A stretch of 64,000 bases of DNA from positions 62,001 through 126,000 of the forward strand of contig NZ_JACHXN010000002.1 in NCBI RefSeq assembly GCF_014192095.1. Direction: 5' to 3'. The first letter of the stretch is position 1, and each line of letters begins with the position of its first letter. Origin of the DNA: Phyllobacterium trifolii. GTDB lineage: Bacteria > Pseudomonadota > Alphaproteobacteria > Rhizobiales > Rhizobiaceae. The notes under the pieces are model-generated. The model ran no database searches, was not told the DNA's origin, and saw only the letters and a program-made list of their open reading frames with translations. Position numbers and translations under genes: made by a program. Positions 34,971 through 44,093 of this stretch are shown one piece after another.

Positions 34971-36221
34971 ATGAGAATTGCAAAATCCCTGCTTGTCGAG
35001 CCAGGCAAGAATTTTTGGTACGGAACGCTCGCCGTAGGCTTATCGGTCTTCGTTTTTGCCTATTCGACAAACTTTGGTTTTCTATCCATCCTGGTTTTTT
35101 ACGGGCTTTGGTTGCCTCTTGTTTTGGTGGACTACCGAAAAGTCATCGGCAACTACGCACGTTTCTATTGGGTATTGCCCTTCGTCCTCTTGGCATGCAT
35201 GTCGTTTTTATGGTCGGCCGCGCCCCCAGTCACCCTGCGCGCCGGCATTCAGTATTTGACGACGATAATCTGCGCCTTGATCGCATCCCGCATCATAGAC
35301 GCGCGAACCTTTGCCAGCGGGGTCAGCATGGGTGTTGCGCTGGTCCTGCTTTATTCGCTTGGCTTTGGCCAATACCAATATGATGCGCTGGACGGCTCCT
35401 ATAGTTTCGTCGGCGCGTTCGCGTCCAAGAACCAGCTTGGCTTCTTTGCATCCCTGGGTGTCTATTTCGCCTTCGCCAGTTTCTTCGTGTTGCAAACCAG
35501 CAAAATATGGCGATGCATCGCAGTCGTCTGCGGGATCCTGTCTGCCTATTGCCTGGTGGCCTCCAGTTCGGCTACCTCGGTCATCGCAACGCTTGCGATA
35601 TTCACCGCAACCTTGATCGTCGGCGTTGTATTGAAATTTTCACCGAAGCACCGCCGGTCCTTTTTTGTAGTCGGCGTCGCGGTAGCGTTGGTGCTCGTTG
35701 CCGTGGCTATCAATGCCGGCGCCATTGATCTGGTACTTGGCGCTTTCGGCAAGAATTCCACACTCACCGGACGTACTTATCTTTGGCAAGAGGGATTCAG
35801 AGCTTCGCGCGAGGCGCCACTTATGGGTATTGGCTATCAGGCTTACTGGGTACAAGGCTTCTCTGAGGCCGAGCGACTATGGGCAGAATTCTACATTCCT
35901 GCGCGTACCGGATTTCATTTTCACAATACCTATATCGAAGTGCTTGTCGAACTTGGCTATGTCGGCGTTGTTCTGATCAGCCTGCTCCTGGGGGGTGTGG
36001 TGATCGGCTTCCTGCGGCGTCTGCTGACGGAAGGATATACGCCGCAAGGACACCTCATGTTTGGCATCGCGCTGCTGCTATTGATCCGCTCGTTCTTCGA
36101 GATCGACTTCATCCAGCCTTACACGATCGGGTCATTCCTCCTGTATTATTCAGCAGGATTGCTTGCCATCCCCCAGCGCACACCCTTCAAAATGATGCAA
36201 CCGACGCAACTACAGACATAA
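34971..36221 (+). CDS. exoQ: Exopolysaccharide polymerase ExoQ (O-antigen ligase/Wzy family)
   Basis: A 416-residue polytopic membrane protein with ten or more hydrophobic helices, of the Wzy/O-antigen ligase family. In S. meliloti ExoQ polymerises succinoglycan repeat units at the outer face of the inner membrane. The large periplasmic loop shows the family pattern in STLTGRTYLWQEGF, APLMGIGYQAYWVQGF and RTGFHFHNTYIEVLVELGYVG, with the conserved arginine and histidine. ATG 34971 begins the first helix. The gene stands apart from exoY by a long gap with two regulatory motifs. Confidence 0.88.
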   Translation: MRIAKSLLVEPGKNFWYGTLAVGLSVFVFAYSTNFGFLSILVFYGLWLPLVLVDYRKVIGNYARFYWVLPFVLLACMSFLWSAAPPVTLRAGIQYLTTIICALIASRIIDARTFASGVSMGVALVLLYSLGFGQYQYDALDGSYSFVGAFASKNQLGFFASLGVYFAFASFFVLQTSKIWRCIAVVCGILSAYCLVASSSATSVIATLAIFTATLIVGVVLKFSPKHRRSFFVVGVAVALVLVAVAINAGAIDLVLGAFGKNSTLTGRTYLWQEGFRASREAPLMGIGYQAYWVQGFSEAERLWAEFYIPARTGFHFHNTYIEVLVELGYVGVVLISLLLGGVVIGFLRRLLTEGYTPQGHLMFGIALLLLIRSFFEIDFIQPYTIGSFLLYYSAGLLAIPQRTPFKMMQPTQLQT

Positions 36222-36305
36222 CAATATCGTGATCGATCAAAAAAAGGCACAAATATGGACCGGGTGGAACCCGCCCGTTCGCCACTTCTTTATGCATTGA
36301 AGGGA

Positions 36306-36321
36306 TTAGTGCAGTGCAGCA
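36306..36321 (-). promoter_or_regulatory. TGC-rich operator motif 3, exoQ-exoY gap
   Basis: On the minus strand TGCTGCACTGCACTAA. It lies about 365 bp upstream of exoY. Same consensus as the other copies. Confidence 0.55.
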
Positions 36322-36577
36322 TAACGCCCGGTTTGCGGCCCCGAAAAAGTTACCGCATTCGCGTTATGACCTGTATCAGACGCCTATTTTGCGCTGAACC
36401 ATGCCTTAAGGCGCAACCACTGCCAAATTCGCCACAGTACAATGCAAATAGCGAACAATAGTCGGCAAAACGTCTGCAAGTTAACAGACGTATAATATAG
36501 TCGAAGAGGTCAAAAATTGGGCAACTTATGGGCAATTTCTAGCCATCACTTAGTGTTTCACGCGTGTTAATTTTTTG

Positions 36578-36593
36578 TGTTGCATTGCACCAT
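36578..36593 (+). promoter_or_regulatory. TGC-rich operator motif 4, exoY promoter
   Basis: TGTTGCATTGCACCAT, about 92 bp upstream of the exoY start, directly followed by an ATATTTTTAAT tract. Same consensus as the other copies; a position overlapping a promoter is likely. Confidence 0.6.
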
Positions 36594-36684
36594 ATTTTTA
36601 ATGCAACTTTAGATGTAGCCTTGGATGTACCGTTTGATACCGTCGCATCAGCCCATTCGATCACCCGACCCCCGGAGTTGCGCC

Positions 36685-37362
36685 ATGAGCGATTCAGTCA
36701 AATCGACCGATTTGAGCTATTCACAAATTGATACGGATTTCGATCCTGCTTTGGGCGGATTCCTGAAGCGTGGATTCGATATTGCTGGGGCCTTGGCAGG
36801 CCTCATTGCCCTTAGCCCCCTGTTCCTGCTTATTGCACTCCTCGTAAGGTTGTCCGATGGCGGGTCGGTATTTTATGGCCATCGCCGTATTGGGCGCGGG
36901 GGCAGCATTTTCCATTGCCTCAAATTCCGGACGATGGTTCCAGATGGCGATGGCGTGCTGGCCAGCTATTTTGCAGCCAACCCCGATGCTAGGGCCGAGT
37001 GGGAAGCCACCCGCAAGCTCAGGGACGATCCGCGTGTCACTCGCGTCGGGGCGGTACTGAGAAAACTGAGCCTTGATGAATTGCCGCAGATCATCAATAT
37101 CCTTCAGGGCCACATGAGCATTGTCGGACCCCGTCCCGTCGTCCACGACGAGCTGGAGAATTATGGCAACGCCGCGGTGTTCTACCTCAAATCACGCCCT
37201 GGCCTCACAGGGCTTTGGCAGGTAAGCGGGCGCAACGACGTTTCTTACGACAGCCGCGTGGAGTTCGATCGGCACTATGTCGAGAACTGGTCGTTGAAAC
37301 TCGACTTGCATATCATCATCAAGACTGTGCCTGCCGTTTGCATGGCCAGAGGCAGTTACTGA
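36685..37362 (+). CDS. exoY: Undecaprenyl-phosphate sugar phosphotransferase ExoY
   Basis: A 225-residue initiating sugar-1-phosphate transferase; in S. meliloti ExoY puts galactose-1-phosphate on the undecaprenyl carrier. It has one membrane hairpin (about residues 33-55), then the family motifs FHCLKFRTMVPDGDGVL, RKLSLDELPQIINILQGHMS, IVGPRPVVHDEL and RPGLTGLWQVSGRNDVSYDS. ATG 36685 has CGGAG upstream; the ATG at 36625 is less likely. A terminator follows. Its inhibitor ExoX is encoded at 45290. Confidence 0.93.
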   Translation: MSDSVKSTDLSYSQIDTDFDPALGGFLKRGFDIAGALAGLIALSPLFLLIALLVRLSDGGSVFYGHRRIGRGGSIFHCLKFRTMVPDGDGVLASYFAANPDARAEWEATRKLRDDPRVTRVGAVLRKLSLDELPQIINILQGHMSIVGPRPVVHDELENYGNAAVFYLKSRPGLTGLWQVSGRNDVSYDSRVEFDRHYVENWSLKLDLHIIIKTVPAVCMARGSY

Positions 37363-37392
37363 ACAGCTCAATGACAATTGCAAAACCTGGTT

Positions 37393-37431
37393 GCGGGCAT
37401 TCCTTATGGCCCGCGATTTTAATGTTTTTAA
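37393..37431 (+). terminator. Rho-independent terminator after exoY
   Basis: GCGGGC (37393-37398) pairs with GCCCGC (37409-37414), followed by ATTTTAATGTTTTT. It lies 30 bp after the exoY stop, separating exoY from the dehydrogenase gene. Confidence 0.7.
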
Positions 37432-37480
37432 GTGACCGGATCCAGATGCGATCCGATGTCTTTGCACAGGAACAAATCCA

Positions 37481-38812
37481 ATGAATTTGACGGTTTTTGG
37501 AATTGGCTATGTCGGTCTTGTACAGGCCGCGGTATTGGCTGAGGTGGGGCACAATGTTTTGTGCGTCGATATCGACGCCGACAAGGTAGAACGGTTGAAT
37601 CAGGGATTGATCCCGATTTACGAGCCAGGTCTTGAGAGTCTCGTCAGAGAGAATCACGCAGCGGGCCGCATCACGTTCACGACGGACGTCGCAGCCGCAG
37701 TTAAACATGGCCAGATCCTGATGAGTGCGGTCGGTACACCGCCCACCGAAGACGGATCCGCCGACCTCAAATATGTGCTGGCCGTGGCAGAGGCGATCGG
37801 GCGCGAAATGGAAGCGCCAAAGATCGTTGTGAGCAAATCCACAGTGCCGGTAGGTACCTGCGACAAGATAAGGCTTAAAATCGCGGAAGTGCTCAAGGCG
37901 AGAGGACGCGAAGAACTGGATTTCGATGTCGTCTCAAATCCGGAATTCCTCAAGGAAGGCTCGGCCGTTGTGGATTGCATGAAGCCTGACCGCATCATCA
38001 TCGGAACCAGCAGCGATAACACCGAAAAGGTGATGCGGGAGCTCTACGCTCCCTTCAGCCGCAATCATGATAAAATGATTGTCATGGATGTGCGCAGTGC
38101 CGAATTTACGAAATATGCAGCCAATTGCATCCTCGCGACAAAAATCAGCTTCATGAATGAAATGTCGGGTCTGGCTGAGCGGCTCGGTGCCGATATCGAG
38201 GAGGTCCGCAAGGGCATCGGCAGCGATCCACGCATTGGCTACGACTTTATCTATCCGGGAATAGGCTATGGCGGGTCGTGCTTTCCGAAGGACGTCCGCG
38301 CCATGATCCAGACAGCAGAAGGCATCAGTTTCGATGCCAAGATGCTGAAGGCGGTGGATGAGCGGAACAACGCGCAGAAGTCCATTCTGTTCGAAAAAGT
38401 CCACCGCTATTTCAAGGGCAATCTCAAGGGCAAGGTATTTGCGCTTTGGGGGCTGGCCTTCAAACCGAACACCGACGACATGCGTGAAGCGCCTTCGCGC
38501 ACGCTGATGGAGGCTCTGTGGCAGGCGGGAGCCAGCGTGCAAGCCTTTGATCCGGAGGCGATGCAGGAATGCCAGAGCATTTACGGCCAGCGCGATGATC
38601 TGCTACTTTGCGGAACCAAGGAAGCAGCGTTGCGCGGTGCCGACGCCCTGCTGATCGTAACCGAATGGAAGAGCTTCCGGGCACCATCCTTCGACCTCAT
38701 GAAGGACGCCCTTACGACGCCTGTCGTCTTCGATGGCCGGAATATCTATGATCCCAAGGTCATCGCCCGTCATGGTCTGGAATATTACAGCATCGGCAGG
38801 CAGGCCGCATAG
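37481..38812 (+). CDS. ugd: UDP-glucose 6-dehydrogenase
   Basis: A 443-residue NAD-dependent enzyme that oxidises UDP-glucose to UDP-glucuronate. It has the Rossmann start MNLTVFGIGYVGLVQAAVLA, the catalytic cysteine in GIGYGGSCFPKDVRAM (about residue 265), NPEFLKEGSAV and the C-terminal LWGLAFKPNTDDMREAPS. It is full length. Classical succinoglycan has no uronic acid, so the gene's place in this cluster suggests that glucuronic acid, or a sugar derived from it, is part of the polymer. Confidence 0.95.
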   Translation: MNLTVFGIGYVGLVQAAVLAEVGHNVLCVDIDADKVERLNQGLIPIYEPGLESLVRENHAAGRITFTTDVAAAVKHGQILMSAVGTPPTEDGSADLKYVLAVAEAIGREMEAPKIVVSKSTVPVGTCDKIRLKIAEVLKARGREELDFDVVSNPEFLKEGSAVVDCMKPDRIIIGTSSDNTEKVMRELYAPFSRNHDKMIVMDVRSAEFTKYAANCILATKISFMNEMSGLAERLGADIEEVRKGIGSDPRIGYDFIYPGIGYGGSCFPKDVRAMIQTAEGISFDAKMLKAVDERNNAQKSILFEKVHRYFKGNLKGKVFALWGLAFKPNTDDMREAPSRTLMEALWQAGASVQAFDPEAMQECQSIYGQRDDLLLCGTKEAALRGADALLIVTEWKSFRAPSFDLMKDALTTPVVFDGRNIYDPKVIARHGLEYYSIGRQAA

Positions 38813-38848
38813 GTCGCCGGTGGAAAACAGGATACAAGGAGCCACGCG

Positions 38849-39928
38849 ATGAAAGTACTTTTTGCGGGCGGCAACGGCTACTATCCCCAGTTCAGCGGTG
38901 GCGTTCAATCGAGTACGCATCATCTGGTCGAACAATTGCGCAATCAGGGGCACGAGGCCTCGGTTCTAGCTGCCTTGTTTGGCCAGGGGATGTTCGGACT
39001 GAAGGCGCGCGCCAAGATGAAGATCATGGGTCAGCGGGCGGCAGTAGACAGTTTTCCGGGCTATCCCGTGGTCAGGGCCTGGTTTCCCTGGGAGGCTGCG
39101 GGCTTCGCGGTCAAAAGGCTCAGGCCCGACGTGGCTGTCGTACAATGCCACAAATCGGTTCCGATAGGGAAAGCCCTGCAAGCTGAAGGGATACCCTTGG
39201 TCATTTACCTCAGAAACGTAGAATTCCACGAACTTGCCGGTGATCTGCGGGAACTGGATTCAGCACTCTACATCGCGAATTCCGAATTCACCGCGAGGAC
39301 CTACAAGGAAAAGTTCGGGATCGATTCGACCATCATCCCTCCGACGATCGACCCTGTCCTGTACGGAACGCCGACGACTGGCGAATATGTAACGTTCATC
39401 AATCCCTACAACGAAAAGGGTTTTGAACTGGCCGTCCAGATTGCCGGGCAGTGTCCCGACATCCCGTTTCTCTTTGTCGAAAGCTGGAAGCTTGCCGATG
39501 ATCACCGGGCCAGCATCGAAAAGACGATCGCTCCTCTGAAGAACGTCAAACTCGAAAACCGCACCAGCGACATGAAAACGGTCTATGGGCGCACCAAGAT
39601 CCTGCTCGCCCCCAGCAAATGGGAGGAGGCATGGGGCCGCGTCGCATCAGAAGCGCATTGCAGCGGCATTCCTGTCGTGGGGTCACGCCGTGGCGGACTG
39701 CCGGAAGCGATTGGCGAAGGCGGCCTTGTCTTGGATTACAACGCGCCGCTGGAAGATTGGGTCGGAGCAATCCGCACGCTCTGGACTGACAAGGGCGAAT
39801 ATGACCGGCTCTCGTCCGCTGCAAGGAAATTTTCCGAGCGGCCGCAGATGGATCCGAAGAGCCAGTTTTCGACCTTTCTCGGCGTTCTTGACCAAGCTGC
39901 CAGCCGGAATATCAAACAGGTGGCGTGA
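38849..39928 (+). CDS. Family 4 glycosyltransferase
   Basis: A 359-residue GT-B retaining glycosyltransferase. The glycine-rich acceptor loop is AGGNGYYPQFSGGVQSSTHH; the donor domain has LAPSKWEEAWGRVASEAHCS and GIPVVGSRRGGLPEAIGEGG, with the E-x7-E pattern. CAAGGAG lies just before ATG 38849. It is not part of the S. meliloti exo set, so it probably adds a sugar specific to this polymer. The gene lies between ugd and a second GT4 gene in the same direction. Confidence 0.88.
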   Translation: MKVLFAGGNGYYPQFSGGVQSSTHHLVEQLRNQGHEASVLAALFGQGMFGLKARAKMKIMGQRAAVDSFPGYPVVRAWFPWEAAGFAVKRLRPDVAVVQCHKSVPIGKALQAEGIPLVIYLRNVEFHELAGDLRELDSALYIANSEFTARTYKEKFGIDSTIIPPTIDPVLYGTPTTGEYVTFINPYNEKGFELAVQIAGQCPDIPFLFVESWKLADDHRASIEKTIAPLKNVKLENRTSDMKTVYGRTKILLAPSKWEEAWGRVASEAHCSGIPVVGSRRGGLPEAIGEGGLVLDYNAPLEDWVGAIRTLWTDKGEYDRLSSAARKFSERPQMDPKSQFSTFLGVLDQAASRNIKQVA

Positions 39929-39974
39929 TAAGCGCCGCCCCATATTTGCAGATTTTTTGAAAGAACGCTCGGTA

Positions 39975-41153
39975 ATGAGAGTTGGTTTTGTTGTCGACAA
40001 GTTCCCGTCATTGTCCGAGACCTTCATTGTGGATCAGGTAAATGGATTTCTTGAGCGCGGTATCGAGGTGGGCGTTATCTGTAACGAGAACCTCCTGAAG
40101 CAGGGCAGTGCTCGAACAAAGCATTGGCAAGCGCTGTCTGAAAATACGGTTTGCTGGTGGGGTGCTCTGGCGCCGTTGCGCCCGATCCTTCGAAAACTGC
40201 CAACAGCCCTCTGGGACAAGATTTCGACGGCATTCGACATTGTCTTTTCGCGAAAGCTCCAAAATTTCGATGTTATCATCGCCCATTTCGGCAACAACGG
40301 CTTGCGTGTGGCTCGCGTGCTCAAGCGCAAGAAACTTGGCGCTCCCTTGGTCACGATATTCCATGGCCGCGATGTTGGCCGGCCGCTCCTCGACAACTCC
40401 CTCTGGCAATATAATGTCCTGTTCGACCAGGGTACTCGGCAACTGACGGTCAACGACTATTTCCGCAATGCGCTGGTGGACGCCGGGGCGCCAGAAGCAA
40501 ATGTCGTCGTGCATCACATGGGTGTACGGATCAACGAGATCGAATATGCGTGGCGCTCGTGGGATCAAGGCACCTTGAATCTCGTTTCGGTCTGCCGCTT
40601 GACCGAAAAGAAGGGAATCGAGTTTGCCTTGCGCGCGCTGGGCCAGCTTTCGACTTCAAATCCAGACCTCGATTGGGCTTATACGATCATAGGCGGCGGC
40701 GAATTGCTCGACGAGCTGAAGCACCTCGTCAACGATCTGAATATTGCGCACCGGGTGACATTTCTCGGACCGCGCCCACACAGCGAGGTCAAGCAGCGCT
40801 TGCGCGAAGCACACGTGTTCCTGCTGCCGAGCGTGACGGCACAGGATGGAGATGTGGAAGGCATTCCGGTTTCCCTCATGGAGGCAATGTCTGCCGGGCT
40901 TACAGTGCTCAGCACATATCATTCGGGGATTCCCGAACTTATAGAAGACCAGAAGACAGGATTTCTCGTTCCCGAAAGGGATATCGAGGCTCTTGCGGGA
41001 AAACTTTTGTGGATCGCCGAACACCCGGCCGAATGCGAGCGCATCGCTTTGGTTGCAAGGAGGAAGATCGAAGCCGATTTCAACGCCGATGTTTTGAATG
41101 ATCAATTTGCCCATATGATCACGCGTCTGGCCGAAGTGAAGTTAAGCGCGTGA
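39975..41153 (+). CDS. Family 4 glycosyltransferase, colanic-acid WcaL-like
   Basis: A 392-residue GT4 protein of the WcaL/AmsK kind: VGFVVDKFPSLSETFIVDQV at the N terminus, VTIFHGRDVGRPLLDNS in the middle, and donor-domain HVFLLPSVTAQDGDVEGIPVSLMEAMSAGL with the E-x7-E pattern. The frame continues upstream to 39585 but overlaps the previous gene there; ATG 39975 starts the domain. Its last codons overlap the GTG of the flippase gene (GTGA), so the two are coupled. It likely completes the repeat unit before flipping. Confidence 0.88.
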   Translation: MRVGFVVDKFPSLSETFIVDQVNGFLERGIEVGVICNENLLKQGSARTKHWQALSENTVCWWGALAPLRPILRKLPTALWDKISTAFDIVFSRKLQNFDVIIAHFGNNGLRVARVLKRKKLGAPLVTIFHGRDVGRPLLDNSLWQYNVLFDQGTRQLTVNDYFRNALVDAGAPEANVVVHHMGVRINEIEYAWRSWDQGTLNLVSVCRLTEKKGIEFALRALGQLSTSNPDLDWAYTIIGGGELLDELKHLVNDLNIAHRVTFLGPRPHSEVKQRLREAHVFLLPSVTAQDGDVEGIPVSLMEAMSAGLTVLSTYHSGIPELIEDQKTGFLVPERDIEALAGKLLWIAEHPAECERIALVARRKIEADFNADVLNDQFAHMITRLAEVKLSA

Positions 41154-42610
41154 GTGCCGAACCGCTTCAGTTTGGACGCGTTGCCCTCCGCGGCGGCCTT
41201 TTGACGGTTATCGCACAAGGCATCAAAATCGTTGTCCAGTTCCTCTCCGTCATCGTCCTGGCGCGCCTGCTCATTCCGGAAGATTTCGGACTTGTCGCCT
41301 CTGTCAGTCCGATCGTAGCGTTCGTTGCGCTTTTCCAGAATCTCGGGCTCCAGCAAGCGGTCGTTCAGCGCAAGGAGATCAGTCAGCGGCAGCTCAACCA
41401 GGTCTTCTGGATGAGCGCCTTTGCCGGTCTCGCCAGCACTGCCGTCGTCGTCGCGCTCTCCCCCGTCGTCGCTTCCTATTATGGTGATGCGCGCATGGTC
41501 GGGATCACCATCGGCGCCGGCCTGCCGCTCTTCCTCGGAAGTCTGGCGGCCATGCCGCTCAGCCTGATGAACCGCCATCTGCAGTTCGGTCAGCTCGCGA
41601 TCAACGATGTCGTCACCGCCATTGCAGGCTTTGCAACAGCGGCCGTGGCGGCTTATGCCGGCATGGGCTATTGGTCGTTGGTGCTTGGTCCGGCAGCATC
41701 GGCGGCGGTTGGATTGCTTGCAGCCTGGCGTGTGGCGCGATTCAGGCCGGACAAGCCGGTCTTGAAGATCGATCGCGACATCATGTCCTTCGGCGCCAAC
41801 CTTACAGGCTTCAACCTCGTCAACTTCTTCTCCCGCAATCTCGACAATATTCTGATCGGCAAATTTTCAGGCGCGATTGAGCTCGGCTATTACGACCGCG
41901 CTTACAAGCTTCTGCTGTTCCCGTTGCAGAACATCAATCAGCCGCTGACACGTCTGATGATTCCGCTGCTCAGCCGAATACAAGACGATAAGAAACGCTT
42001 TCGCGATATCTACATGCAGACCAACTGGGTGCTTGCGGCCGTCACGGTACCCGCTATCGCAGCGTTGACCCTAACCTCTGAACAGGTCGTCGGCATTCTT
42101 TTCGGCGACAGATGGCTGCCCGTCGCGCCGATTTTCGCCTGGCTCGGCATTGCCGGCCTCATTCAGCCCATTTCGAGCACCACTGGCTGGATCTTCATCT
42201 GCCAGGACAGGACGAAGACCATGTTCCGCTGGGGCATCTACTCTTCGATCACGACGGTGGTTGCTTTTATCGTGGGCCTGCATTGGGGTGCTGTCGGCGT
42301 CGCCGCGGCCTATGCCATCAGCGGCTATATCCTGCGCGTTCCCGTTCTCGCAGTGCTTGTGCACCGCGTCGGCCCGGTGACAGCGATGGATGTGCTTTTG
42401 GTGCAAGGCCTCTTCATCGTTTCGGCCCTGCTGGCCTGGCTCGCCTACTGGCTGCTGCCCTTGTCGCTGATCGCCCGCTCGGACTTTCTCGCGGTCATCC
42501 TGGCTGTGCTGCTGAACTATGCGTTCGCGTTCGCACTGATGCTTTTGCTACCCCAGTCACGCAGCGCTCTGTCGGCTATCTGGTCCAAGGTTGCGAGCAA
42601 CATTCGCTGA
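41150..42610 (+). CDS. Wzx-type polysaccharide flippase (ExoT-like)
   Basis: A 486-residue integral membrane protein of the MOP/polysaccharide-transporter family with 12-14 predicted helices. It begins FGRVALRGGLLTVIAQGIKI and includes ARLLIPEDFGLVASVSPIVA and NLVNFFSRNLDNILIGKFSG, which are typical of lipopolysaccharide biosynthesis flippases of the WzxC/ExoT type. It would turn the lipid-linked repeat unit to the periplasmic face. GTG 41150 overlaps the preceding glycosyltransferase stop by 4 bp. Confidence 0.9.
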   Translation: MSAEPLQFGRVALRGGLLTVIAQGIKIVVQFLSVIVLARLLIPEDFGLVASVSPIVAFVALFQNLGLQQAVVQRKEISQRQLNQVFWMSAFAGLASTAVVVALSPVVASYYGDARMVGITIGAGLPLFLGSLAAMPLSLMNRHLQFGQLAINDVVTAIAGFATAAVAAYAGMGYWSLVLGPAASAAVGLLAAWRVARFRPDKPVLKIDRDIMSFGANLTGFNLVNFFSRNLDNILIGKFSGAIELGYYDRAYKLLLFPLQNINQPLTRLMIPLLSRIQDDKKRFRDIYMQTNWVLAAVTVPAIAALTLTSEQVVGILFGDRWLPVAPIFAWLGIAGLIQPISSTTGWIFICQDRTKTMFRWGIYSSITTVVAFIVGLHWGAVGVAAAYAISGYILRVPVLAVLVHRVGPVTAMDVLLVQGLFIVSALLAWLAYWLLPLSLIARSDFLAVILAVLLNYAFAFALMLLLPQSRSALSAIWSKVASNIR

Positions 42611-43891
42611 AGGCGTGGCAAGAAGCGGCTTCAGAAGCTCCGTTGCGGACATTGCCGATGCGTGCTCGCCAAGAACAGCCTTGAGGCTCGTCTTGCGATA
42701 ATGTTCCAGATTCTGGATGAAGGTAGCGAGCTTTTCACTGGCTTCCCCTACTGTCACGGTGTCGATGTCGAGCAGAACGTCGGACACACCGATACGCTTG
42801 GCGACTTCCTTGGTCTTGAACTCGTAGGCGATCGGCAACACCGGGGTGCCGACGCACAGCGACATGATCATCATGTGCATGCGTGTGGCGACCACGAAAT
42901 CAAAGCCTTTTACGAGCGCCATCAGTTGCTCTGGCGTATGAAATGACGCGTCGACGCTGACATGGCTGGCAATCTCGGGATCGAGCTCGGCAACGATCGC
43001 GTTGGCCGCCTTGGAATCGTCATGGGCATATTCCGGCACGCCCTGGCAAGTCGACAGGAAGGTCACCTCTTTGCCCTGGTCCCGCACCAGCGTGGTGACG
43101 ATATTCCGGATGGAATCAAGGTAGCGGCGCATGCCATCCCCACCGCCCTTGACGTAGTTCCAGTGCCGGACGGAAATAGCGACGCGACCCGTTTTCGGTG
43201 TCTGGTCCGCAGCCAGAATCCCGGCAATCCGGTCCGTGTCGGCGAGCGCGAACACCGCATCGGCCACCACATGGCATTTGCCGGGGTCCTCAACGAGATC
43301 GACAATATGGTCCTTCGACCGGGAATCGCGAAGAAGAATGAGCGGGCTCCGGTCAAAGACAGGTTTCAGTTCCTGGCGATTGTATTCCTTGTTGAAGGGC
43401 CCCAGCGACTGCGTGAAGAACACGGGATCCTTACCGACTATCGCATCGATGCGGAATTGATTGAGACGCCGTTCGAGGTTGTAGTTCTCGACGAGGTAGG
43501 TTCCGCCCGTCGTGATGACGAGGTCAGCGTCCCGGTAGATCTCAAGCGAGCGGCGATCACTGTCGCTAAACAACATCTTGTCGATCGGCCCGCCCCTGCC
43601 GAAGCGGCGCAGGGCCTCGAGTACAATTCGATTGTAGAGCGGCTTGACAGCGTTCTTCAGGACGTTTTGATCGTAGCTGTACTTGAAGACGGACTCCGAC
43701 AGGAGTTTGTGAAATTCGAGATCCGGATATTCTTGTCGAGGGTAAAGTCGTGCGGCCACTTCCGGCTGGCTGTCGAAGACCTGAAAACGCAAATCCTCGC
43801 CCCAGACTTTTCTCAGGATGTGCCTGATCGCTAGAAGAATGGCGGCGTCGCCCGTATTCAGGCAGACCGTGTTCTCGACAATGATTTTCAT
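42557..43891 (-). CDS. Polysaccharide pyruvyl transferase family protein
   Basis: A 444-residue protein of the pyruvyl-transferase family, which adds pyruvate ketals from phosphoenolpyruvate to polysaccharide sugars. Landmarks are IVENTVCLNTGDAAILLAI at the start, VITTGGTYLVENYNLE, DPVFFTQSLGPFN and, near the end, FVVATRMHMMIMSLCVGTPVL. Size and pattern resemble WcaK/AmsJ more than ExoV. Its 3' end overlaps the 3' end of the flippase gene by 54 bp on the opposite strand. A TGC-rich motif lies 160 bp upstream. Confidence 0.85.
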   Translation of the reverse strand: MKIIVENTVCLNTGDAAILLAIRHILRKVWGEDLRFQVFDSQPEVAARLYPRQEYPDLEFHKLLSESVFKYSYDQNVLKNAVKPLYNRIVLEALRRFGRGGPIDKMLFSDSDRRSLEIYRDADLVITTGGTYLVENYNLERRLNQFRIDAIVGKDPVFFTQSLGPFNKEYNRQELKPVFDRSPLILLRDSRSKDHIVDLVEDPGKCHVVADAVFALADTDRIAGILAADQTPKTGRVAISVRHWNYVKGGGDGMRRYLDSIRNIVTTLVRDQGKEVTFLSTCQGVPEYAHDDSKAANAIVAELDPEIASHVSVDASFHTPEQLMALVKGFDFVVATRMHMMIMSLCVGTPVLPIAYEFKTKEVAKRIGVSDVLLDIDTVTVGEASEKLATFIQNLEHYRKTSLKAVLGEHASAMSATELLKPLLATPSANVARNLGPDSRQSAA

Positions 43892-44050
43892 AAAACTAAC
43901 CCTGGTATCTGATTGGCGGCATGGGGTCTGTTGGCTGCGAGTCAATCATAACCGCAGCCTGTGCGCGCTCAGTTGTCGAAACCAACTGAGCAAATCCGCT
44001 CATATTGGCCCCTGATCTATTCTTGAAACAGACTAGTCCATTGTGTCTTT

Positions 44051-44066
44051 TTGTGCAACGCACAAT
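44051..44066 (+). promoter_or_regulatory. TGC-rich operator motif 5, pyruvyl transferase promoter
   Basis: TTGTGCAACGCACAAT, a near-perfect palindrome (TTGTGC/GCACAA) in the 202-bp gap upstream of the minus-strand pyruvyl transferase gene. It shares 12 or more positions with motif 6 at 46145. Confidence 0.6.
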
Positions 44067-44093
44067 AAATTCGAATGGATATCCGCGTCAGGC

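Larger units (their letters stand above)
36222..36684. other. AT-rich promoter region between exoQ and exoY
   Basis: About 460 bp without a credible gene; the short frame at 36255-36461 has no ribosome-binding site or recognisable product. Two TGC-rich motifs (36306 and 36578) lie here, and AT runs at 36566-36605 suggest promoters. It is the likely control region of exoY. Confidence 0.6.
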